Shown: positions 24,837 to 30,740 of the stretch, piece by piece
Layout: each line of letters starts with the position of its first letter
Position numbering within the stretch: position 1 is the first letter of the stretch
NCBI GenBank assembly: GCA_964495805.1
Contig: CAZBWV010000081.1
Location: 1-30,740, forward strand
DNA length: 30,740 nt
DNA from: JALXCH01 sp964495805
GTDB lineage: Bacteria > Calditrichota > Calditrichia > RBG-13-44-9
Reading direction: 5' to 3'
Position numbers and translations under genes: made by a program
The notes under the pieces: generated by a model
Told to the model about the DNA's origin: nothing
The model's input: the letters and a program-made list of their open reading frames with translations, nothing else
Databases searched by the model: none

Positions 24837-25007
24837 GCGGTTTCCTCTTTCGTTCCCCATTGCTTACGTAAATATAGATAATTTGTTGGAAGAAATCAGA
24901 AAAAAGAAACTTTACCGCTCCGGCACTCCCCGAAAATTTTTCTCCCGGAGCTTTTCTGCCAAATGTTGCGTAAATTTTCCCTTCAGGATCGCAAAGGAAG
25001 ATATGCC

Positions 25008-26390
25008 GTGAATACCGGACGAAGTGAAAAATATTACCAGTGGTTCCAGAAGCACTGGATAGATATGCTGGTGTGGACCTATGTTCTGTTTGTCATCTAC
25101 ACCACCGCTGTGCCTTTTCGTTTTCATCTGAATATTGAGTATCTTCACAATCGGCTACCGGAAATTGAATGGGCGCCGTTTTATTTTCACGGCCACTGGG
25201 CTTCCCGGGCGGATATGGTCGCAAACGTCATTTTTTTCATTCCACTGGGGCTTCTTCTGGCACTGCGCAAAATCCTGCGCAATTATCGCCTGTTCTCTCT
25301 GGTGGATTGGCTGGGAATTGTCGCGACGGGAATGGGACTGAGCTTGTTTGTGGAGTTCCTGCAAATTTTCTCGGTCACTCGCAGCCCTTCCCTAACCGAT
25401 GTGCTTACCAATACGATGGGAACCATCATCGGGGCACTGAGTCTGGAGTTTATTTACTGGCGATTCCATCAGGTTCTGAAACACTGGCTTTTTCTTCTTT
25501 TCCACCGAAAACCGGAAATGATCATTTCAGCGCTCCTGCTGATCATCATTTTTATTGCTCAATCCGTTCCGTTCACCTTCCAGCTCTCGTTACAATCCAT
25601 TCAGCATCAAATTCAGGAATTTGTTCGGGAACCTTTTCGCCTGGATTATCCCGTTAGCGATTTACTCACCAACGCTCTGTTGTACGGTTCCTGGAGCTAT
25701 TTTTTATTTGTCGGAATTCATCGCTACCATCATACCCGGTTGCGGGGAACGCTGTTCTGGGTGCTGGTGGCAACCGTGTTTCTTCTTCCGGTGGGGCTGG
25801 AAGCATTTCAACTTCTGATACCGGATCGAAACCATTCCTTAGCGGACGTGCTGTTAGCCACAGAAGGAATTGTTCTGGGAATGATTTTGTGGAAAATTCA
25901 GGAGCGACCGGGTCCCTGGCATCTGTATGATAAAGACCCGCTGGAACGTCATATCGTCTATTTCCGGGTTATCACGGTTGTTTACTGGCTCTTTCTGTTC
26001 AACCGGCTGTTCCTGCCCATCGACCCGGTAACCCATACCAGCGCCCTTACCCATCTCATCGTCACCCGGTCCCACCATCTTTTTCATCTGGTGGAACGGG
26101 ATCGGCTGGAGTTCCTGTTAAGCCTGGCCAAAGAAGTTTTTGCTTTTGTGCCAGCGGGATTTGTTATATCTTTTTGGTGGTATCGTAGGCGAAGGGAATT
26201 TATGAGCATCGTGCATTCTGCGATGACCATGTTGTTGCTTCCGGTGATTCTGCTCATCCTATCCGCCTTTCTGGCCCGGCGGGACATTAACGCCTTTCGG
26301 TTAATGGCCGGAATTATCGGGACGGGAGTTGGGTTCGGACTATGGCACATATTTTACATGATGATGGCAAAAATTCCCTATGAGAAATAA
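25008..26390 (+). CDS. Polytopic membrane protein with two VanZ-like regions
   Basis: A 460-residue inner-membrane protein with about ten to twelve membrane helices. The GTG at 25008 is preferred: AAAGGAAG sits 7 bases upstream, whereas ATG 24963 has no site at proper distance. VanZ signatures occur twice: 'ADMVANVIFFIPLGLLLALR' with 'VEFLQIFSVTRSPSLTDVLTNTMGTIIGA', and a second 'DLLTNALLYGSWSYFLF' with 'VGLEAFQLLIPDRNHSLADVLLATEGIVLGM'. VanZ relatives include a low-level teicoplanin resistance factor, but most have no known role. It is divergent from the phosphatase and overlaps the following TPR lipoprotein gene by 11 bases, so the two are translationally linked. Confidence 0.87.
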   Translation: MNTGRSEKYYQWFQKHWIDMLVWTYVLFVIYTTAVPFRFHLNIEYLHNRLPEIEWAPFYFHGHWASRADMVANVIFFIPLGLLLALRKILRNYRLFSLVDWLGIVATGMGLSLFVEFLQIFSVTRSPSLTDVLTNTMGTIIGALSLEFIYWRFHQVLKHWLFLLFHRKPEMIISALLLIIIFIAQSVPFTFQLSLQSIQHQIQEFVREPFRLDYPVSDLLTNALLYGSWSYFLFVGIHRYHHTRLRGTLFWVLVATVFLLPVGLEAFQLLIPDRNHSLADVLLATEGIVLGMILWKIQERPGPWHLYDKDPLERHIVYFRVITVVYWLFLFNRLFLPIDPVTHTSALTHLIVTRSHHLFHLVERDRLEFLLSLAKEVFAFVPAGFVISFWWYRRRREFMSIVHSAMTMLLLPVILLILSAFLARRDINAFRLMAGIIGTGVGFGLWHIFYMMMAKIPYEK

Positions 26391-27447
26391 AACAATATAT
26401 TGGGTCCTGACTGTTTTTCTGGCATATTTATTTTCCTGTGCAGGTTCCCGGCCGGTTCAACAACCTGCAAAAGGGGATGGCTCATCCTTTGATTATTACT
26501 ATAAGGCGCTGAATTTTCTGGAATCCCACCAATTCGACAAAGCACTGGCCGAACTGGATACCGCCATTGCACTGAAACCGGAATATGCTCCGTTTTATTA
26601 CGTTCAGGGACGCATTCTGCAGATGGTCGGGAAGGAAGACTCAGCCATAGTTTCCTACGAAAAAGCGCTACGCTACAAATCCTACTACCCGGAAGTCTGG
26701 AAGCTGCTAACTCCCCTGTACCTGAAAAAGGGGGAATTCACCAGGGCGGTGGATATTGTAAAATCGCTGGTTGGGGAATACCCCGATTCGTTGCATTATC
26801 ATCTGGACCTGGCGGAGGCTTATCTGGGAATTGGTAAGCCGAAATTAGCCATCGAAGAAGTTCGCTTTTTTACCAGCGGGCACGCCTCTGTTCCGCGGGT
26901 TAATCAGTTACTGGGATTAGCTTATTTCGAAGCGGGAGAATACACCCGGGCTATTCCTTACCTCCGGAAAGCTGTCCAGCATTCCCCGGATAATTTCCAG
27001 CTTCAGCGGGCACTGGGAATTGCCCTGTTCAATCAGGGGAAGATGGACGAAGGACTGAGCCACCTGAACCGGGCGTTGCAGCTTCGTCCGGATGCAGCGG
27101 AAATTTACCTGTACCGTGCCCGTTACTTCTGGAAGCGCAACAAACCCGTTCGTGCCATCGAACAGCTCAATCTGGGTATTCAGCGGGACAGTAGCGCCGC
27201 ATCCTTATTTACCGAAAAAGGCAAATATCTGTATCTGCAGGGCGATACAGCCACTGCTCGAATTCTTCTGGAAAAAGCCCTGAAACTCAACCCGAATTAT
27301 CTGGAAGCATACAAATGGCTGGGTTTTCTCTGTCAGGAAAGTGGGGAACCGGCACGTGCCCGGAAACTTCTGCTTTATTACCGGCAACACACTCTGCACC
27401 GGGACCGGGATGTGGAACAACGGTTGAAACAACTTGGTGAAAAATAA
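26380..27447 (+). CDS. TPR-repeat lipoprotein
   Basis: A 355-residue protein with a lipoprotein signal: hydrophobic segment ending LFSC at Cys20, then AGSRPVQQPAKG, giving a periplasmic lipid-anchored scaffold. About eight to nine tetratricopeptide repeats fill residues 37-345; the pattern W/Y-x-L-G/A-x2-Y/L...A...A...P is plain in 'AEAYLGIGKPKLAIEE', 'LGLAYFEAGEYTRAIPYLRKAVQHSPDN' and 'LGIALFNQGKMDEGLSHLNRALQLRPDA'. TPR lipoproteins scaffold protein complexes at the envelope; the partner is unknown. Its ATG lies inside the end of the VanZ-like gene (ATGAGAAATAA overlap), indicating coupled expression. Confidence 0.93.
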   Translation: MRNKTIYWVLTVFLAYLFSCAGSRPVQQPAKGDGSSFDYYYKALNFLESHQFDKALAELDTAIALKPEYAPFYYVQGRILQMVGKEDSAIVSYEKALRYKSYYPEVWKLLTPLYLKKGEFTRAVDIVKSLVGEYPDSLHYHLDLAEAYLGIGKPKLAIEEVRFFTSGHASVPRVNQLLGLAYFEAGEYTRAIPYLRKAVQHSPDNFQLQRALGIALFNQGKMDEGLSHLNRALQLRPDAAEIYLYRARYFWKRNKPVRAIEQLNLGIQRDSSAASLFTEKGKYLYLQGDTATARILLEKALKLNPNYLEAYKWLGFLCQESGEPARARKLLLYYRQHTLHRDRDVEQRLKQLGEK

Positions 27448-27474
27448 CGAACATGATAAAACTTCGGAACTGTT

Positions 27475-28224
27475 ATGAACCATTTTAGAACTCAATTTTC
27501 CATAAAATTCATTTTCCGGGTTAGCAACCCGGTGCACCTCCGGATATTCTGCGGAATGCTACTCGTTCTGATCGGGATTCTCCCCCTCCAGGCAGAAGAA
27601 ATCTCTTTTGGTCATTTCTTCATTTCGCTGGACAACCACCCCTCTGTTCAATACCACATTCGCGAAGCACTGTTATACCGCCGGGTAGCCATTCGTTACG
27701 ACACCACCGCGCAGATTCAGAACAATCGCGGAATGGAACATTTAATGTATCCCCAGCTGGAACGGGGAACCGGCAACATTCTCCGCTTTTTGATTTTTGA
27801 AGTGGGTACTGCCAGGAACGACCAATTTTTTGATCTGTTCATCGATTTGGGCGATTCTTTGCCGGATAGCCTGGTGTGGAACGGGCAGCAGGGCGGTATT
27901 TTTCTGGCTTACAATGCCATGCTTCGGCCCGACAAAGCGGAAGCACGTAACGTGAAGGGGAAAATTGTTTTTGTGAAAATTGATGAGAATAAGGAGGTGG
28001 AGGGACACCTGAAGGTGGAATTCGACACCCGGAACGCCACACTGGACGATCAGGAGCATCACATTCTCATTGAAGGCGACTTCAAAGTGCCCATGGGAGA
28101 ATTTCGAGCAGCCAGTCTGGCCAGTGTGGCCAAAGATAAAGAGCTGGAAAGCAAGTACCGTCGCAACATTTACCTGGCTATTATCATGACCATTTTTCTG
28201 GTGATTGTATTTGGAGTTCAGTGA
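27475..28224 (+). CDS. Uncharacterised envelope protein with a C-terminal membrane anchor
   Basis: I do not recognise a family. The 249-residue reading begins at ATG 27475. A hydrophobic stretch at about 23-40 (RIFCGMLLVLIGILPLQAEE) looks like a signal peptide, and the ATG at 27556 would give a shorter, more normal n-region (222 residues). The middle (about 45-220) is mostly beta-rich, with 'GKIVFVKIDENKEVEGHLKVEFDTRNATLDDQEHHILIEGDFKVPMGEFRA', like a domain measuring or presenting a hydrophobic ligand. Residues 229-247 (NIYLAIIMTIFLVIVFGV) form a final membrane helix with a two-residue tail, so the body probably sits in the periplasm. Its stop overlaps the dinB start (TGATG). Confidence 0.8.
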   Translation: MNHFRTQFSIKFIFRVSNPVHLRIFCGMLLVLIGILPLQAEEISFGHFFISLDNHPSVQYHIREALLYRRVAIRYDTTAQIQNNRGMEHLMYPQLERGTGNILRFLIFEVGTARNDQFFDLFIDLGDSLPDSLVWNGQQGGIFLAYNAMLRPDKAEARNVKGKIVFVKIDENKEVEGHLKVEFDTRNATLDDQEHHILIEGDFKVPMGEFRAASLASVAKDKELESKYRRNIYLAIIMTIFLVIVFGVQ

Positions 28225-29435
28225 TGTCCCACCGCTGGCCCAGGGTTATTGCCCACGTGGATATGGATGCCTTTTTTGCCTCAGTGGAACAGCTGATTCA
28301 TCCGGAATGGCGGGGCAAACCGGTGATTGTAGGCGCCGATCCCCGGGGCGGGAAAGGACGTGGGGTGGTATCCGCAGCCTCCTACGAAGCACGCAAATTT
28401 GGCATCCATTCTGCCATGCCCATCTCCCGTGCCTACCGTTTGTGTCCCCATGGCATTTACGTACAACCCCACGGTAAACTATACCAGCACTATTCCCGGC
28501 AGGTGTTTGAAGTGTTGCGGGAATTCACTCCCGTCATTGAACCCATTAGCATCGACGAAGCCTTTCTGGAACTTACCGGAAGTGTGCACCTGTTTGGTTC
28601 CGTCGAAAACCTGGGGCAGGCAATTAAGCAGCGAATTCGTCAACGCACCGGCCTGACCGCTTCGGTGGGAATCGCACCGGGCAAAAGTGTGGCTAAAATT
28701 GCATCGGATTACGACAAACCGGACGGGTTAACCATTGTTCCGCCGGAGGAAGTGCAAGCGTTTCTCGATCCACTACCCGTTTCGGCTTTATGGGGCGTGG
28801 GGAAACAAATGGTGGAAGCACTTCATCGCATGGGAGTGAAAACAGTGGCCGATTTACGCCATCTACCACCCGAACTGCTGAAAGAACGTTTCGGGAAAAT
28901 TGGTCAGCACATTTATCGCATGGCCTGCGGCCAGGATGAGCGTCCCGTGCAGCCGGAGGACAAAATTAAATCGGTCAGTAATGAACACACATTCCCCCGG
29001 GATGTGAACGATTTTGAGACCGTTCGGCAGGTGGTGTTTACTCTGGCCGAAAAAGTAGGTGGCCGATTGCGTCGGGCGGGCTTCGCTGGCCGAACGGTTC
29101 ATCTGAAAATCCGTTTTGCCGATTTTAAAACCCTGAGTCGAAATCTGACCTTACCGGATGCCATTAACTTAACCGAAGACATCTACCGAACTGCGGAAAT
29201 CCTCTTAGAGGAGTTTCAACCGCTGCCCATGCCGGTCAGGCTGGTGGGAGTGGGTGTTTCCGCGCTGGTGCAGGAAGAAAATCGCCAGCTCACCCTGTGG
29301 GAGAACGACCGGCAACGTCGGTTTCGGCTGGAACGGGTAATGGATCAGATTCAGGATAAATTTGGGAAGCACATTATCCGTCACGCCCGTTCGCTGGAAG
29401 GAAAATTCGGAGAACAGGAGGAAAAACCGGAGTAA
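28224..29435 (+). CDS. dinB: Y-family DNA polymerase IV
   Basis: A 403-residue translesion polymerase that copies damaged DNA and extends mismatched ends. ATG 28224 is chosen because it overlaps the preceding stop (TGATG) with GGAG 8 bases upstream; an adjacent GTG at 28221 is less likely. Catalytic residues: Asp13 (AHVDMDAFF), Asp111 and Glu112 (SIDEAFLEL), steric-gate candidate Phe18, then thumb ('SVGIAPGKSVAKIASDYDKPDGLTIV'), helix-hairpin-helix ('LWGVGKQMVEALHRMGVKTVADL') and little-finger domains. QLTLW near residue 350 could be a beta-clamp-binding motif, placed before the C-terminal helix. No LexA-box-like sequence was seen near it, because it is embedded in the VanZ-TPR-envelope operon, an unusual setting for dinB. 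Confidence 0.96.
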   Translation: MSHRWPRVIAHVDMDAFFASVEQLIHPEWRGKPVIVGADPRGGKGRGVVSAASYEARKFGIHSAMPISRAYRLCPHGIYVQPHGKLYQHYSRQVFEVLREFTPVIEPISIDEAFLELTGSVHLFGSVENLGQAIKQRIRQRTGLTASVGIAPGKSVAKIASDYDKPDGLTIVPPEEVQAFLDPLPVSALWGVGKQMVEALHRMGVKTVADLRHLPPELLKERFGKIGQHIYRMACGQDERPVQPEDKIKSVSNEHTFPRDVNDFETVRQVVFTLAEKVGGRLRRAGFAGRTVHLKIRFADFKTLSRNLTLPDAINLTEDIYRTAEILLEEFQPLPMPVRLVGVGVSALVQEENRQLTLWENDRQRRFRLERVMDQIQDKFGKHIIRHARSLEGKFGEQEEKPE

Positions 29436-29511
29436 AGGAAGAAAAACATTTCCCCAACGAATTAGATACCCAAATTCAATCATCCCTGATGGAATGAATA
29501 CTGAATCCGAA

Positions 29512-29737
29512 AAATCCTGTTCATACTGCCAAAAAAAATTCAAGCGGGATGAACAGGATGGTATTCTCCAGAGATTCCTCCGTTCCGCTCCTCACTCCGT
29601 TCGTCGCTCCAGTCGGAATGACAGCGAACTGCCGTGTCACCCCGAGCGGAGCGCCAGCGGAGTCGAGGGGTCTCATCTCCTTCCAGTTTGTCCTGAAAAA
29701 AAATTCTTGGACAGGATGAACAGGATAGAACAGGATT
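29512..29737. repeat. Composite inverted-end repeat, copy 1 (with extra hairpin)
   Basis: The left end is AATCCTGTTCATACTGCC, then an A8 run and a GGGATGAACAGGATGG half that pairs back to the left end. The core at 29571 starts GAGATTCCTCCGTTCCGCTCC and continues to GTCACCCCGAGCGGAGCGC and GGGTCTCATCTCC. The right end is GGACAGGATGAACAGGATAG plus AACAGGATT. It differs from copies 2 and 3 by the extra left hairpin and by several substitutions in the core. Confidence 0.85.
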
Positions 29738-29778
29738 ATGGATTAACGATTTTGCTGTATCCGGAAATCCGAATATTG

Positions 29779-30001
29779 ATTAACACCGTGGCTTTAGCCC
29801 GGTGGTTGGAAAGCGAAGAACAGAAAGAAAACCGTTTTAACGGTTTTCGCTTGAAGGATTACTTCAATGATTCCAACCGTCCGCAGTTCGGCTGAAATCA
29901 GTAGTGTGAACACGGCGGATGAGAATTAATAAAACCGCTGAAGCGGTTTTATTGTGCGAGTGAGTTACGCCGCTCCACCAGGCTAAAGCCACGGTGTTAA
30001 T
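29779..30001. mobile_element. MITE-like element with 27-bp inverted ends
   Basis: The left end at 29779-29805 and the right end at 29975-30001 are inverted copies matching at 26 of 27 positions (ATTAACACCGTGG at the tip). Inside are two further perfect hairpins: GAAAACCGTT-TT-AACGGTTTTC (29827-29848) and AATAAAACCGCT-GA-AGCGGTTTTATT (29928-29953). It is 223 bp with no coding capacity. No clear target-site duplication was seen at the edges. It sits between two copies of the other repeat family. It could be a non-autonomous transposon or a REP-like structured repeat. Confidence 0.7.
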
Positions 30002-30100
30002 GGATGAGTGAGTGGTAGAATAATACCGATTGCGTAAGCATAGGCACAACTTAATTTAGGCATAATGATTTTTGGATTGGTAATACTCATTTTATCCTGA

Positions 30101-30303
30101 AAATCCTGTCCGTCCTGTCTAAAAATTTTTTTTAATGAGATTCCTCCGTTCCGCTCCTTACTGCGTTCGTCGCTTCAGTCGGAATGACAGGGTTCTGTTA
30201 TGTCACCCCGAGCGGAGCGTCAGCGGAGTCGAGGGATCTCATCTCCTTCCGGTTTGTCCTGAAAAAAATTCTTGGACAGGATGAACAGGATAGAACAGGA
30301 TTT
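30101..30303. repeat. Composite inverted-end repeat, copy 2
   Basis: The left arm AATCCTGTCCGTCCTGTCT (30102-30120) pairs imperfectly with the right arm GGACAGGATGAACAGGATAG (30274-30293). The core at 30137 begins GAGATTCCTCCGTTCCGCTC and carries GTCACCCCGAGCGGAGCG, then GGGATCTCATCTCC. An inner inverted pair (ATGAGATTCC against GGATCTCAT) nests inside the outer arms. Confidence 0.85.
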
Positions 30304-30330
30304 TTTGATTGACTTTTATTTTATCTTGCA

Positions 30331-30537
30331 AAATCCTGTCCATCCTGTCTAAAAAAAATTTTTTTTTAATGAGATTCCCCCGTTCCGCTCCTCACTGCGT
30401 TCGTCGCTTCAGTCGGAATGACAGGGTTCTGTTATGTCACCCCGAGCGGAGCGCCAGCGGAGTCGAGGGGTCTCATCTCCTTCCGGTTTGTCCTGAAAAA
30501 AAATTCTTTGACAGGATGAACAGGATAAAACAGGATT
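30331..30537. repeat. Composite inverted-end repeat, copy 3
   Basis: Nearly identical to copy 2 over the core (GAGATTCC at 30371 through GTCACCCCGAGCGGAGCGCC), with left arm AATCCTGTCCATCCTGTCT and right arm TGACAGGATGAACAGGAT. It lies only 27 bases after copy 2 in the same orientation, so the two form a direct tandem pair. Confidence 0.85.
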
Positions 30538-30663
30538 CATTTAAAGACAAAGATTTTTTGACCATGAAAAAATTAAAAATATGGTTCAAAAATAAAATGC
30601 AGGAATTAAAAGCAACAAATAGCTGAAAATAAACCCAACAAAAAAATCACTTAATCATCCTGA

Positions 30664-30740
30664 AAATCCTGTTTATCCTGTATAAAAAAAATTCAGGCGG
30701 AATAAACAGGATGATGTTCTCCTGAGATTCCTCCGTTCCG
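30664..30740. repeat. Composite inverted-end repeat, copy 4, cut by the window end
   Basis: The left hairpin AATCCTGTTTATCCTG...GGCGGAATAAACAGGAT is followed by GAGATTCCTCCGTTCCG, the start of the core, exactly at the window edge. Like copy 1 it has the extra left hairpin. Confidence 0.75.

Larger units (their letters stand above)
29436..30740. other. Repeat-rich gene-free region
   Basis: 1305 bases without a credible gene. It contains three full and one truncated copies of a composite repeat (29512-29737, 30101-30303, 30331-30537, 30664 to the window end), and a separate element with 27-bp inverted ends (29779-30001). Open frames crossing it start without ribosome sites or inside dinB and translate the repeats into recurring peptides. 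Base composition alternates between GC-rich repeat cores and A/T-rich linkers. No U-tract terminator follows dinB, so the hairpins here may be its transcript end. Confidence 0.8.

Noticed and set aside
29362..29895. Open frame of 177 codons across the dinB end and the first repeat
   Set aside because: It begins inside dinB, has no ribosome site, and its peptide is a translation of the composite repeat; the same peptide reappears from copy 3.
29512..30537. Possible CRISPR array from the repeated blocks
   Set aside because: Repeat units are over 200 bp with inverted ends, irregular spacing and no short constant spacers or cas genes.
30309..30626. Open frame of 105 codons over repeat copy 3
   Set aside because: It encodes the same repeat-derived peptide as the frame at 29362 and has no ribosome site.

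Overview
The window reads as a Gram-negative bacterium of the FCB superphylum. The signs are a secreted esterase ending in a 'YPNPFN' FlgD-like/T9SS-type C-terminal domain, a FadL-type outer-membrane barrel ending in Phe, several lipoproteins, and two large bacterial tricorn-like S41 proteases. Calditrichota (Caldithrix-like) is my best guess from this gene repertoire; it is an inference, and no rRNA is present to test it. Genes are packed tightly, often with AGGAGG-type ribosome sites, and GTG/TTG starts are common. I see no tRNA, rRNA, CRISPR array or transposase.

Layout. 1-4425 (+): a palindromic leader, a secreted tricorn-like protease, and a small lipoprotein made of an exact 104-residue duplication carrying conserved histidines, closed by a strong terminator. 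4453-7020 (-): a FadL-type porin followed by a secreted protein with DUF302-like character. 7368-10819 (-): a compact sulfur operon in the order merR (Cys-rich 'two-CW' regulator), sulfide:quinone oxidoreductase, DUF1641 partner, single-cysteine DsrC/TusE-like carrier, DsrE2-like carrier. 11268-18121 (-): a tightly spaced run of dusB, larB, hsp20, lon, rnhA and a secreted esterase. 18398-18889 (+): an FmdB-type zinc ribbon protein divergent from dusB. 19041-24836 (-): a PDZ/multi-TM/GAF/SpoIIE-type phosphatase followed by a second tricorn-like protease. 25008-29435 (+): a VanZ-domain membrane protein, a TPR lipoprotein, a tail-anchored envelope protein and dinB, mostly overlapping or closely spaced. 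29436-30740: no gene, but three and a half copies of a composite repeat with inverted ends, and one separate MITE-like element with 27-bp inverted ends.

How the parts may work together. The sulfur operon could oxidise sulfide at the membrane and pass sulfane sulfur from the flavoprotein to DsrE2 and DsrC cysteines. It appears to be controlled by a redox- or metal-sensing MerR protein whose own promoter carries a 24-bp dyad (9-bp arms, 6-bp gap) with an extended spacer. Lon, Hsp20 and the tricorn-like proteases form a protein quality-control theme. The most unusual items are the single-Cys DsrC in an sqr/DUF1641/dsrE2 operon, the regulator with its dyad, the 104-residue His-duplication lipoprotein, and the structured repeats at the right end.
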